In this document: piece by piece, positions 1 through 7,741 of the stretch | How positions within the stretch are numbered: the stretch's first letter is position 1 | How the letters are laid out: the number at the start of each line of letters is the position of its first letter | Source of the DNA: Thraustochytrium sp. TN22 | Taxonomy: Eukaryota; Sar; Bigyra; Thraustochytrida; Thraustochytriidae | Assembly (NCBI GenBank): GCA_013306675.1 | Contig: JABLUY010000366.1 | Location: forward strand, 1 to 26,257 | DNA length: 26,257 nucleotides | Direction: 5' to 3' | Position numbers and translations under genes: made by a program | Notes under the pieces: generated by a model | Told to the model about the DNA's origin: nothing | The model's input: only the letters and a program-made list of their open reading frames with translations | Database searches by the model: none

Positions 1-32
1 GCGCCGCGCCGCGCCGCGCCGCGCCGCGCCGC
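1..32. repeat. (GCGCC)n simple repeat at left edge
   Basis: Six perfect tandem copies of the pentamer GCGCC plus a partial copy open the window. With the CCG run at the right end, the window is bounded by low-complexity GC repeats on both sides, which suggests contig ends rather than biological boundaries. Confidence 0.95.
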
Positions 33-447
33 TCGCCAGCCCGCCCACGCGCCCGCCCGCCGCCGCGCGCGCGCAGCGTCGTGCAGCGTGAGAAATGATT
101 TTGATGCGGCACTGTCAGTGCGAGTGCGCCGCAGCGCCTGCATTCTTTTTCATTTTCAACTTGAAGTTCCTCACTGTGACAGTCACTGACCAGCTGAGAT
201 GTTCTGACAGTCAGAGTCAAGAGATGTCTAACTTACCTGCTAGGCCTAAAGACGGATCTCCTCGGGAGAACAAGCGCGAGCGGCACGCGCAGGCCACGCG
301 CAGCTGCAGCAGCCACGCGCGGCCCCAATGGAATGCAGGCCAGCCGCGTGCGGCCCGGCCTCCGCACGACGGAACGGAACTCCCTTTTGGGGCGGCCACT
401 GCACGGCTGTGGCGCGCATAATGCGTGCGTCAATGACAAGCCTCAGA
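33..447. other. intergenic, 3' flank of DPH6
   Basis: No gene is supported here. The first 80 bases are GC/CG-rich. The rest is less GC-rich and contains two TGACAGTCA copies (about 177-185 and 207-215). Several frames are open, but none shows recognisable protein sequence. It should hold the 3' UTR and poly(A) site of the minus-strand DPH6 gene. Confidence 0.5.
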
Positions 448-2433
448 TTAGGGGTTTAGGCACAGCAGCACGGCGCAGGGCGTGGCTGCGGTGCAGGACA
501 CGGCGAGGCCCTCGCAGGCGAGCGTCTGCAAGGACCTCGCCGCAGCCACGGCAGCAGCAACACGACGGCCGGCGGGAGAAGCTAGATCGTAGAAGAGACG
601 CGCGCCAACGCCACTGCCCTGCTCAAGCAGCGGGTCGAGGTGCCGAACGACGGTCTGCACAGCCTCATCGTCGTCCCCGGCACCTTGGCAGACAACGGCC
701 GCGATGCGGCTCCGAGAGGCCGACGACCCGGACGAGGTGGACGTGTGCAGCGAGAAGCCGCCAGGACAGTTGCGCTCCGCCACGTCCACGAGCGCCGCGG
801 CGCCCGAGGCAGCCCAGACTTCGAGCTCCACGAGGGCAGCGCGGGGAAGGTTGGGGACACGAACCGCAACATGCACGGCCTGCGGTGGCAACTTGGGCAG
901 GAGCGTGTCCTCCACGCCGGCTGGTGCAGACGCGGCCACATAGAGCACAGCCGAGCGGATTTGGTCCGGGCTGGTCTCGCGCTGACAGGCCAGGATGGAG
1001 GCGCAGTGCCGCAGCGCAAGGTCCGTCTGCGCCGCCTCATCCGCGCCCGAAAGTGCCATGGAGGCCGGGTCGAGCGCAATCTGGCCCGCCACCACCACGA
1101 GGTGGTCGCTCGGGCCGTCAGGGCCGCCGTCCCGGACCTCGAGCACGTTGGACTGCGAGTACGGGCCGATGCAGACCGGGGCCCAGCGCGAAATGCTGCG
1201 CACGTGCAGCACGTGGCGCGGGCGGCGCGTGGCGAGCGCGCAAACCAGAACGCGCCGGCCAGCCGGCAGGGCGAGCTCCACGCAGGCGCGGGAGGGCGCC
1301 GGCGCGTCCTCGAACCAGCGGCAGTAGGCAGCATTGATGCGTGCAAAGTCCGCCATGGACGCCAGGTACAGGTGCACGAAACTGACAGCCGGGCCGAGCT
1401 CCAAGCCCTCGCCCTCGAGCGCCGCCTGAAGCTGCCGCATCGCACCATCCAGCTCCTCCTCCAGCGTCATGCCCTCCGCGCTCCCCACGCAGTTCTGCAC
1501 AGCCACGAGACCGCCCTCCGAGGCCCTGCTCACCACCGGGCTCGGCCCCTGGTCCACCACGAGCTTCGCGAGCTCCTCTGGGGGCGCGGCGAAGTGCGGC
1601 GCCGGCGGTGCCGGCGGCGCCGGCGGCACGGCGGCAATCTGTGCTGGCCCGTCCGCGTCCGCGTCCTTGGGCTCGGTGTGGAGGCGGCGGATGCGCAGGC
1701 TGGCGGCGGGCGCGAAGTCGTCGTCGTCCTCCACAACCGTCTCCACCTCGTCCAGCACGATGCGGCGCCGAAAGAGAGGACTGTCCAAGGTCACGGTCTC
1801 ATACTCGCCGCCCTCTCCGCAGACGTGAAAGCCGAACTGCTCGTGCAGGTCGTCGAATTCGTCCATGAGGTCTCCGAGCGGCTTGCCCAGCATGCGCGGC
1901 TTGAGCCCCATGCTGGCGATCTTGACCATGACGGCCTCGATACCGTCCTCGACCATGCTGCCCAGCACCTCGCGCTGGTCGCGCTGCCACAGGTAGGCCA
2001 GCGAGGTCAGGCCGAGTCGGCCGCAGACAAACTCGACGCGGTTGCGCTGGTACGTGGACAAGATGGCGCCGGAGCACACCGCATCGACCTCAGGGAAGCG
2101 GTCCTTGACCTCCTTGAGCAGCTCAAAGAGGTCCTCCACCTCGTCGCCGGTCACAACCGCGCGGTAGTCCAGGTTCTGCTGCACCGACTTGCCGCGCAGC
2201 TCGCGGGACACGAGCGGCAGGCCCATGCACTCCGCGATGGCCGGGCAGATGGCGCCCACGCCCACGGTCTGGAACATGAAGCTATCCAGCTCCTCGCGGT
2301 CACCGCCCTCGCCCTGCGCCGTGCCCGGCGGCCGCAGGTTCGCCAGCGCCACCAGCTCGTGGCCATGACGCACGGCCTCCAGCATGCTGTAGCAGCTGTC
2401 CTTGCCGCCGCTCACAAGCGCCACGACCTTCAT
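448..2433 (-). CDS. DPH6: diphthine-ammonia ligase with C-terminal Rid-like domains
   Basis: DPH6 performs the last step of diphthamide synthesis in the cytosol, the ATP-dependent amidation of diphthine on eEF2. The 661-aa protein opens with an N-type ATP-pyrophosphatase domain. The PP-loop SGGKDS is at residues 8-13, the family block GEGGEYET at 206-213, and the region between (LSTYQRNRVEFVCGRLGL, about 125-142) is typical of DPH6. An Ala/Pro linker (about 262-282) leads to two YjgF/YER057c/UK114 (Rid) domains at about 305-400 and 415-542, the second containing GPYSQSN and VVVAGQIALDP. About 115 C-terminal residues are not assigned. This fused layout is known for fungal and plant DPH6. The frame stays open upstream to about 2814, but ATG 2433 is chosen because it begins exactly at the conserved MKVVALVSGGKDS and has a good context (CACCATGA). 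Head-to-head with the gene at 2768. Confidence 0.93.
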   Translation of the reverse strand: MKVVALVSGGKDSCYSMLEAVRHGHELVALANLRPPGTAQGEGGDREELDSFMFQTVGVGAICPAIAECMGLPLVSRELRGKSVQQNLDYRAVVTGDEVEDLFELLKEVKDRFPEVDAVCSGAILSTYQRNRVEFVCGRLGLTSLAYLWQRDQREVLGSMVEDGIEAVMVKIASMGLKPRMLGKPLGDLMDEFDDLHEQFGFHVCGEGGEYETVTLDSPLFRRRIVLDEVETVVEDDDDFAPAASLRIRRLHTEPKDADADGPAQIAAVPPAPPAPPAPHFAAPPEELAKLVVDQGPSPVVSRASEGGLVAVQNCVGSAEGMTLEEELDGAMRQLQAALEGEGLELGPAVSFVHLYLASMADFARINAAYCRWFEDAPAPSRACVELALPAGRRVLVCALATRRPRHVLHVRSISRWAPVCIGPYSQSNVLEVRDGGPDGPSDHLVVVAGQIALDPASMALSGADEAAQTDLALRHCASILACQRETSPDQIRSAVLYVAASAPAGVEDTLLPKLPPQAVHVAVRVPNLPRAALVELEVWAASGAAALVDVAERNCPGGFSLHTSTSSGSSASRSRIAAVVCQGAGDDDEAVQTVVRHLDPLLEQGSGVGARLFYDLASPAGRRVAAAVAAARSLQTLACEGLAVSCTAATPCAVLLCLNP

Positions 2434-2767
2434 GGTGCCGGCCGCGGTGAGAGCGACCCGGCCTCGCGGGCGAGCGGCCGGAAGCGCGGCGCCCGGGCGC
2501 GGCCGAGCGTCCGAGTTCTGCCGCGCCGACCTGCCTTGCCTGCCCTGCCCTGCCCTGCCATGGCCTGCCATGCTATGTTGTGCCGGTCGCCAAGGTGCGC
2601 CAGCAAACCGCGACGCTCGAGCGGCCGACCCTGACGCGCGGGCGGCGACGAGGCGGGGCGGCGACGGAAGGCGCGGCGGCCGGCTTCGGCTCGGCCCGGC
2701 CCGGAGCGCGCCCGGCTGCCGGCGCGCTCGCCGCTCGCCCTCCCCAGCGGCGGCCGCGGAGGCCGGC
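2434..2767. promoter_or_regulatory. shared 5' region of DPH6 and phosphatase-like gene
   Basis: A 334-bp gap between two divergent start codons that must hold both 5' UTRs and promoters. It is very GC-rich with no TATA box. A degenerate CCTGC/CCATG repeat (about 2531-2576) lies in the middle. Open frames on both strands cross it but have only low-complexity Arg/Ala/Pro composition. Confidence 0.5.
2531..2576. repeat. degenerate CCTGC repeat
   Basis: Imperfect tandem CTGCC/CTTGC pentamers grading into CATGG/CCATG units, within the divergent promoter of DPH6. Confidence 0.7.
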
Positions 2768-3694
2768 ATGGCGGCCATGATGGAGACGCTCCACGCACCG
2801 GAGCGCTTCGGCACGGTGGAGCGCGGCGTGTACAGGTCGAGCGTGCTGCAGCCGGTGAACTTTCAGTTCGTAAGCGCGCTCGGGCTGCGCACGATTGTGC
2901 ATCTGTCGCCCGAGGTGACGATGCGCGCCGTTTCCAAGTTCATCGACGAACATGACATCAAGCTCCTGCACCTGGGACTCAAGTTCTGGCAACCTTTCGG
3001 CTGGTCGCTGCTGAGCGAGGAGCTCGTCAAGGAGGCGCTTGAGGTCGTGCTGGACAAGCGCAACCACCCGCTTCTCATCATGTGCACCTCGGGCGTGCAC
3101 CTGACGGGCACGGTCGTCGGCTGCCTGCGCCGCCTGCAGCAGCACTCCTTCACCAGCGTCATCGACGAGCTGCGATGTTTCGCGCACCCGACGCGCACGC
3201 GTTACGCGAACGAGACGTTCATCGAGTTTTTCGACACTGACCTAGTCTCGCTGCCGCAGAATCTGCCCTCTTGGTTCACACGCGCCAGCACGGTCGCGCA
3301 GCGTTCTTTTCCCGCGCCACCGCGCCTGCGCCGTCCCACCGTCACGGAGGAGTACGCCGCAGCGGCGGCGGTGGCCCAGTCCCTGCCGGCCTACCAGCGC
3401 TACTTCCATGACCTTACCGGCCCGCTCGTCGAGGCGCACTACAAGGATGTCATCAAGGAGGCGCCCGACTCCAGTCAGCACTTGCTCTCCCCATTGCCCC
3501 CTGTCGGCGAGGATGCGGACCGCGACAAGAGGAGTGTTTCCAGCGCTGCTGGGGCTGCAGACGATGAGGATGCAGACGACGAGGAGGACGAAGATGAGGA
3601 GGACGAGGACGACGAGGACGAAGAAGAGACTGGCATTACGGTCGAGATTGAGAACGATCTCCTCATCATTCGCTTCGCGCGTCGCAGCTTGTGA
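2768..3694 (+). CDS. SIW14/OCA-type tyrosine phosphatase-fold protein, probable pseudophosphatase
   Basis: 308 aa. Residues about 5-160 match the plant-and-fungi atypical dual-specificity phosphatase family (SIW14/OCA): a GVYRSSVLQPVNFQF start, IVHLSPE, then PLLIMCTSGVHLTGTVVGCLR (101-121) and FIEFFD (151-156). The active family signature is HCxxGxxRTG. Here Cys106 remains, but the preceding His is Met105 and the catalytic Arg is Leu112, so phosphate binding and catalysis should be lost or much reduced. A linker (about 170-245) is followed by a long Asp/Glu tract (265-287) and a short conserved-looking end (ITVEIENDLLIIRFARRSL). ATG 2768 is chosen because homology starts about 10 residues later; the longer open frame overlaps the DPH6 promoter and is low complexity. 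The role is inferred to be scaffolding or regulatory, as suggested for degenerate OCA paralogues in yeast. Confidence 0.85.
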   Translation: MAAMMETLHAPERFGTVERGVYRSSVLQPVNFQFVSALGLRTIVHLSPEVTMRAVSKFIDEHDIKLLHLGLKFWQPFGWSLLSEELVKEALEVVLDKRNHPLLIMCTSGVHLTGTVVGCLRRLQQHSFTSVIDELRCFAHPTRTRYANETFIEFFDTDLVSLPQNLPSWFTRASTVAQRSFPAPPRLRRPTVTEEYAAAAAVAQSLPAYQRYFHDLTGPLVEAHYKDVIKEAPDSSQHLLSPLPPVGEDADRDKRSVSSAAGAADDEDADDEEDEDEEDEDDEDEEETGITVEIENDLLIIRFARRSL

Positions 3695-3713
3695 AGTTCG
3701 CAGCCTATGAACG

Positions 3714-3778
3714 GAGAGGGAGAGGGAGAGGGAGAGGGAGAGGGAGAGGGAGAGGGAGAGGGAGAGGGAGGGAGGGAG
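3714..3778. repeat. (GAGAGG)n hexanucleotide repeat
   Basis: A nearly pure purine hexamer array starting about 20 bases after the stop codon of the phosphatase-like gene, so probably in its 3' UTR. Some minus-strand frames stay open through it as Ser/Leu or Ser/Pro repeats, which I treat as spurious. Confidence 0.95.
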
Positions 3779-3976
3779 AACGAGCGCGCGCCCAAGTCTG
3801 CTTCGTTTTGCAAGATGTAGCTCAAGCAAAGCGATAGCATGACCTGATCTGTGTGAGGCTCAATGTATTGTAAACTGCAGCAAAAATCTGTTCTTTTCGT
3901 GCTGCTGATACGACCCCTGGCCCTTGCAAGCTTCTCATTCTAAAGGTACACTCCACTTCACAGCCGCAGCCGCAGC

Positions 3977-4546
3977 TTAGCCGCTGACGGAAAAGATCTG
4001 ACGCGGAAAACTGACAAAGCAAATGGCCTTGCCAGCCCACTGCGCGACGAGGCAAAGCGCCATGTCAGCAGCAGCGCCGGCCGAAGGCCAGTACATCAAG
4101 GCAAAGGGCAGCAGCAGGGCGAGCGTGAGCGCAAGGTGAAAGCGCGAGGCCCACTTGTGCTCGTCCGGGTCCAGGAGCTGCGCATCTGCTTCGGGCGCGT
4201 CCTGGCGCAGCGCATGGCGCTGCGTGGAGTCCAAGAATAGCTCCGTGGCGGCGAAGGCAATCATGACGAGCTGGTACGCGCAAAAGAGCAGCACGCGCGT
4301 GATTTGCGCGGGGTCGGGCCCGAACGCTAGCCCCACGAGGCCGCCCAGCGCCAGAATGACGCCCAGCATGAAGGTCTGCACCACGGCAGCCTTGGCGCAC
4401 GAGGCCGCCACGAACTGCAGCGTCGACTGCTTGGGCGCCGCGGACGGCGGCACCAACTTGGGCGGCGCCGCGGCCGCACCAGGCGCAGGCGCAGGCGCAG
4501 GCGCAGGCGCAGGCGCGGCCCCGGGCGCGGCGCGGCGCTGCTGCAT
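3977..4546 (-). CDS. hypothetical four-TM membrane protein
   Basis: 189 aa, not recognised. The N-terminus is a Pro/Ala repeat (about 7-37) encoded by GCGCAG hexamers at about 4486-4515, followed by a short hydrophilic stretch. Four hydrophobic segments follow at about 54-76, 82-105, 136-153 and 158-178. The loop between segments 2 and 3 is acidic and hydrophilic (DSTQRHALRQDAPEADAQLLDPDEHKW). Three acidic or amide residues lie in or next to the second segment (Gln81, Glu102, Asp106). ATG 4546 is the first Met that leaves the hydrophobic core complete; the frame is open further upstream but would run into the divergent dioxygenase gene. The start codons are only 147 bp apart. Codon choice is GC-rich at third positions, like the other genes here, which supports real coding. 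Confidence 0.7.
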   Translation of the reverse strand: MQQRRAAPGAAPAPAPAPAPAPGAAAAPPKLVPPSAAPKQSTLQFVAASCAKAAVVQTFMLGVILALGGLVGLAFGPDPAQITRVLLFCAYQLVMIAFAATELFLDSTQRHALRQDAPEADAQLLDPDEHKWASRFHLALTLALLLPFALMYWPSAGAAADMALCLVAQWAGKAICFVSFPRQIFSVSG

Positions 4547-4693
4547 GCTCGCGAAGCGGAAGACGTAGGAGTTCTGCTCTGCATGGCATGGCAAGAGGTA
4601 GCACAGCACGGTGGTGCGGCGCCGCTCGGAGCCGCACGTCCGCAGCCGCGCCGGCAGAGAGGAAATAGCGAGGCTTCCCGCGAGCGATGCAGG
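4547..4693. promoter_or_regulatory. 147-bp bidirectional 5' region
   Basis: Shortest divergent spacer in the window, between the four-TM gene (-) and the dioxygenase gene (+). No TATA or obvious initiator. An out-of-frame ATG at 4687 lies seven bases before the chosen dioxygenase start. Confidence 0.45.
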
Positions 4694-5614
4694 ATGGGGT
4701 CGCGGGGAGGCGCGGCGCGATTCCTGCGGCTGCTTGAGGCACGCTTCGGCGACCTCGAGGCGGTGCGGCACCGCGGCGAGGCCGTGCTGGTGCGCGACGA
4801 GCTGCGGCGCGCGGACGTGGAGGCGCTCGTGGAGCACCGCGCGCTTGCAGTGCACGTGCGCGGGTTCTACGCGCCGGAGCTGGCCAGCGAGGTGGCGGAC
4901 GAGGTGCTGGCCGACCGAGATGTGCGCAACTGGAACGTAGCGAGCGTCGGCCGCGAAGCGGAGGCCTCGGACGTGGATGCCGTCGGCACGCCGCACAACG
5001 TCGCCTTCGCGCGCGGCGAGCTGGAGGCCTACTTTGAGACGGCGCCTGCCGAGATGCGCAAGTGGCGCGGCGGCGGTCGCCGCCTCGGCCCGATGGACAA
5101 GGCGCGCCTGGAACTGGACGAGATCTGGCCAGAGGGCTGCAACCTCTCGCGCGAGCGCGGATCTGCGCACCGCCCGTTCTTGCCCGGCGTGCCGCGCATC
5201 ATGCGCCCGGCGGCGCGCTACGACCCGGCGCGCTGGACGCGCGGCTTTGCGCACGTGGACGAGCTCGCCATCATGCGCCCGGACCGCGGGCTCTTCTCGG
5301 CCAACATCTACCTGCGCAATGCGCCCTCGGGCGGCGAGCTGCAGATCTGGCCCATCACCTTCACTTCGCGCTGGGATTTCTACCGCAACGCGCCCACACT
5401 CTCGCTCTGCCTGCTGCAGGACGCCGCCGCGCAGGCCACGCTGCGCGAGCGCCTGCCCGAGCCCGTCACTGTCAAGGTTGCATCGGGCGACCTCGTGCTA
5501 ATTTGTACGCAGCGTCCGCACGCGGTGCGTGGGCCGGTCCTTGGCGGCCCGCGCGTCAGCATACAAGGCTTTCTGCAGTACGAAAAGGGCCAGCCTCTAC
5601 GCTTCGAGGCTTGA
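4694..5614 (+). CDS. 2-oxoglutarate/Fe(II)-dependent dioxygenase
   Basis: 306 aa. The C-terminal half has the full metal and cosubstrate set of a 2OG-Fe(II) oxygenase jelly roll: HVD at 187-189 (HxD, with His187 and Asp189 binding iron), strands FSANIYLRNAPSGGELQIWP (201-220), the distal histidine in RPHAVRG (His276) and a likely 2OG-binding arginine in GPRVSIQGF (Arg287). The N-terminal half (about 40-130) has no named domain but includes VHVRGFYAPELASEV, the usual helix before the catalytic core in prolyl-4-hydroxylase-like enzymes. The substrate cannot be read from sequence; no signal peptide or membrane segment is visible, so it is probably soluble. ATG 4694 has A at -3 and G at +4. The frame is open to 4583, but that part is low-quality sequence in the promoter. 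Its 3' end is duplicated downstream (see 5915-6125). Confidence 0.82.
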   Translation: MGSRGGAARFLRLLEARFGDLEAVRHRGEAVLVRDELRRADVEALVEHRALAVHVRGFYAPELASEVADEVLADRDVRNWNVASVGREAEASDVDAVGTPHNVAFARGELEAYFETAPAEMRKWRGGGRRLGPMDKARLELDEIWPEGCNLSRERGSAHRPFLPGVPRIMRPAARYDPARWTRGFAHVDELAIMRPDRGLFSANIYLRNAPSGGELQIWPITFTSRWDFYRNAPTLSLCLLQDAAAQATLRERLPEPVTVKVASGDLVLICTQRPHAVRGPVLGGPRVSIQGFLQYEKGQPLRFEA

Positions 5615-5719
5615 CGGGTTTGTGCAAGTGAGTGCGGGTCGAGGAGTTGAACTTCAAGACACGCATTGATCGTGATAGGTGCGGCATTGCGACCGGGAAT
5701 CAACGAATTTAGAAGAGAA

Positions 5720-5899
5720 GTGCTCAAAGCCGGGCGAGTGCTCAAAGATGGGCGAGTGCTCAAAGCCGAGCGAGTGCTCAAAGCCGGGCGAGTGCTCAAA
5801 GCCGGGCAAGTGCTCAAAGCCAGGCGAGTGCTTAAAACCGGACGAGTGCTCAAAGCCGGGCGAGTGCTCAAAGCCGGGCGAGTGCTCAAAGATGGGCGA
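5720..5899. repeat. 18-bp minisatellite, ten units
   Basis: Ten head-to-tail copies with consensus GTGCTCAAAGCCGGGCGA. The third, fifth, sixth and seventh units each carry one to three substitutions, and the second and tenth share GATGGGCGA. A further diverged copy sits at 5915-5932. In frame it would read VLKAGR or CSKPGE (+ strand), or LSTRPA or FEHSPG (- strand). Nothing marks any of these as a real protein. Confidence 0.95.
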
Positions 5900-5914
5900 A
5901 ATGGAACTTGAAGA

Positions 5915-6125
5915 GTGCTCAATGCCAGGCGATTTGTTTGTTGCACCCAACGCGGTGCGTGAGTTGGTCCTCGGCGGCCCGACGCGCGCCCGCGCACAGG
6001 GCATGTAACAGCACGAGAAATCTCCATCCCTTGCGCTTCAAGGCTTGCCTCTCATTGTCTCTGAGAGATGTCGAACTTCAGGGTATGATGCATGCTCGTA
6101 CTGAGGGTTACAGGTGCGGCCTTGC
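5915..6125 (+). pseudogene. decayed duplicate of dioxygenase 3' end
   Basis: This stretch aligns with 5485-5694, the last coding part and 3' flank of the dioxygenase. Shared anchors include CGCGGTGCGTG (5521 and 5951), GGCGGCCCG, GCTTCNAGGCTTG (5601 and 6035), GAACTTCA and AGGTGCGGCNTTGCGACC (5677 and 6112). Translated, GDL...PHAVRGPVLGGP of the gene becomes GDLFVAPNAVRELVLGGP, with the iron-binding His replaced by Asn, then a stop at 6006-6008. Spacing shifts of a few bases show small indels. It reads as a relic of a tandem duplication whose left part has been replaced by the minisatellite. Confidence 0.72.
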
Positions 6126-6248
6126 GACCTCGCTATCAGAGTCGTAGCTAACGTCAAAAGAAAGGGTCGGCCGTGCTAAGAGTGCGGATGAGCCGAGCGA
6201 TCTCAACTCTCGCCCGCAGTGCGAGAGAACGCTCGCCCAGTCGCTCGA

Positions 6249-6316
6249 TCAATCGCTTGCTCAATCGCTCAATCGCTTGCTCAATCGCTCAATCGCTTGC
6301 TCAATCGCTTGCTCAT
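6249..6316. repeat. TCAATCGC/TTGC tandem array
   Basis: A short array built from TCAATCGC and TTGC blocks, roughly 20 bp per period with a 12-bp sub-period. Non-coding; lies about 170 bp past the derlin stop codon, possibly in its 3' flank. Confidence 0.85.
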
Positions 6317-6347
6317 TCCGAAAAGGAGCGTCAGGAGGAGCGTCAGT

Positions 6348-6397
6348 CGGTCGTTGCCTGTCAGACGGTCGTTGCCTGTCAGACGGTCGTCGCATGC
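6348..6397. repeat. 18-bp direct repeat
   Basis: Two exact copies of CGGTCGTTGCCTGTCAGA at 6348-6365 and 6366-6383, followed by a partial diverged third copy. Unrelated in sequence to the 18-bp minisatellite at 5720. Confidence 0.85.
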
Positions 6398-6484
6398 ACT
6401 GACAAGAATGAGATGACGACCTTCCTCCAGCTAGCGCGCGCCAGTCAGCCGTTGCCCGCACGAAGGCGATGACCCTGAAGTCCC

Positions 6485-7219
6485 TCAGTCGTCGCGCGCA
6501 CCAAGACGACGGCCCTGGCCCCAATTGTGCCCCGTGCGCAACGGTGCCCGGGCACCTGCCGGCGGCGTGTAGTGCTGTTGAGTGGCGCCCTGCACGAGCT
6601 GAATGAAGAACTCAGGCGTCCGCACGTACGCCGTGCCCTGCGAGCGGGGCAAGATATCTACGAGGAAGTAGTAAAGGTGGCCGATGGCCACGCCGATGAG
6701 ATTGTTGATGGGCGAGCCGCCGGTGAGCACCGTAAAGGCCATGAGCGCCCACGGCAGATGCTTGCCAGCGAAGCGGAATCCCCAGATGCTCGTAGGATCC
6801 TCCGGGTGGATCTTGCTCCACACGTAGAGAATCGCGAAGACGAGCGGCGGGCCCATGAAGGGGCTGCCCATGAGCCAGGCAACCACCAGGCAGCAGGTGC
6901 CCATGATGACCAGCGCAAAGGCATAGTCCGCAGTGCCGCCCACCCGCGACGTGCGCAGAGGGTCGGCCTCCACGGCGCTGGAGAAGCGCGCCATGACGAA
7001 GAGCATCATGAGGAAGTTGAACGAGAAGTCGCCGAAGAAGAAGAAGTTCGACACGAGCCGCCACACCTCCCAGTCCTTGTACACTAATGGCGCCTGGAAG
7101 AGGATCGTGTACGGCGACAGCCTGCCAAACGAGATGAGCGTCGTCGTCAGCAGCGACAGCCCGAGCCACGTCCTCGTCAGCGGCGGCAGCGCCTCCCACA
7201 TCTCCTGCGGCGACGACAT
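6485..7219 (-). CDS. DERL1: derlin (ER-associated degradation rhomboid-like protein)
   Basis: 244 aa, normal length for derlins. Derlins are inactive rhomboid-fold proteins in the ER membrane that help move misfolded proteins to the cytosol for p97/proteasome degradation. Visible marks: the N-terminal PPLTRTWLG block (12-20), the WR motif in WEVWRLVSNFFFFG (50-63), several hydrophobic segments between about 18 and 190, and the GxxxG helix NNLIGVAIGHLYYF (172-185) with no rhomboid catalytic Ser-His pair. The C-terminus ends in HNWGQGRRLG (231-240), an SHP box like that of human Derlin-1, which recruits p97/VCP. No intron is needed. ATG 7219 has the context AACATGT, and homology starts immediately. 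Minus-strand frames upstream of it are low-complexity 5' sequence. Divergent to the PLC gene. Confidence 0.93.
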   Translation of the reverse strand: MSSPQEMWEALPPLTRTWLGLSLLTTTLISFGRLSPYTILFQAPLVYKDWEVWRLVSNFFFFGDFSFNFLMMLFVMARFSSAVEADPLRTSRVGGTADYAFALVIMGTCCLVVAWLMGSPFMGPPLVFAILYVWSKIHPEDPTSIWGFRFAGKHLPWALMAFTVLTGGSPINNLIGVAIGHLYYFLVDILPRSQGTAYVRTPEFFIQLVQGATQQHYTPPAGARAPLRTGHNWGQGRRLGARDD

Positions 7220-7253
7220 GTTTCCTCCGCCCTCCGGTCGCGAGGCGCCGTCA

Positions 7254-7279
7254 GGCCGGGCCGGGCCGGGCCGGGCCGG
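7254..7279. repeat. (GGCCG)n pentamer repeat
   Basis: About five tandem GGCCG units 35 bp upstream of the derlin start codon, so probably in its 5' UTR or core promoter. Similar to the pentamer repeat at the left window edge, but a different unit. Confidence 0.85.
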
Positions 7280-7707
7280 TGGGGCGCTGCGCGAGCGGCG
7301 GGCCGCGCCGGCGCGGATCGACGTAGTTCTGCCGCCGCCCTCCCGCGCGCCGTTCCCTTCCACCGTGGCGGCGTCGGCCCCGGTGGCGCTCTCGAGCTTC
7401 CCGTTTGTCTCTTTATCCCGCCGCGCGGTGTCGCGGCGCGTCCCAGACGTCCAATTTCGGGGCGGCGCGGGCGCACCCCCCAGCTCGCGCGGCCGCGCTT
7501 GCGCCGCGGCAGCCGCAGCCCGCGCGGAAGCGCCCGCGACCCCCCAGCTCGCGAAAGGTATCCAGGCGGCGGCGCGCGCGAAGTGCCCCTGCGCGGCGGA
7601 AAATGCGTTGCGCAGGTGACGGGGCGGAGCAGCGCGCGAGGGGCGAGGCGGGGGCAGGCGCGGAGAAGCGGGGCGCGTGGCGGTCCCCAGGAGGCCAAGG
7701 CACCAAG

Positions 7708-7741
7708 TTGGTTTTGAAAGCGGCACGAGCTTTCAAACCAA
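7708..7741. other. inverted repeat upstream of PLC
   Basis: Left arm TTGGTTTTGAAAGC (7708-7721) and right arm GCTTTCAAACCAA (7729-7741) are complementary except for one missing A, with a 7-base loop. It is followed by CAAAT/CAAAC repeats (7740-7760). In GC-rich surroundings this A/T-rich hairpin stands out and may be a transcription-factor site or DNA/RNA hairpin about 250 bp before the PLC start. Confidence 0.6.

Larger units (their letters stand above)
5615..6484. other. repeat-rich intergenic region between dioxygenase and derlin
   Basis: 870 bp without an intact gene. It contains the dioxygenase 3' flank, an 18-bp minisatellite (5720-5899), a decayed copy of the dioxygenase tail (5915-6125), a TCAATCGC/TTGC array and a second 18-bp repeat. 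Long frames stay open on both strands across the minisatellite because its unit is a multiple of three and lacks stops; I do not call them genes. Confidence 0.75.

Noticed and set aside
640-2634. Long plus-strand open frame antisense to DPH6
   Set aside because: The opposite strand encodes an intact DPH6 with catalytic motifs. The antisense frame is a high-GC shadow rich in Arg, His and Ala with no domain.
2402-2767. N-terminal extension of the phosphatase-like protein
   Set aside because: The open frame overlaps the DPH6 start and consists of Arg/Ala/Gly low complexity. Homology starts just after ATG 2768.
5380-6027. Minus-strand and plus-strand repeat proteins over the 18-bp minisatellite (LSTRPA, FEHSPG, CSKPGE repeats)
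   Set aside because: An 18-bp unit without stops keeps several frames open at once. There is no preferred frame and no domain, and the flanks are non-coding or belong to the dioxygenase.
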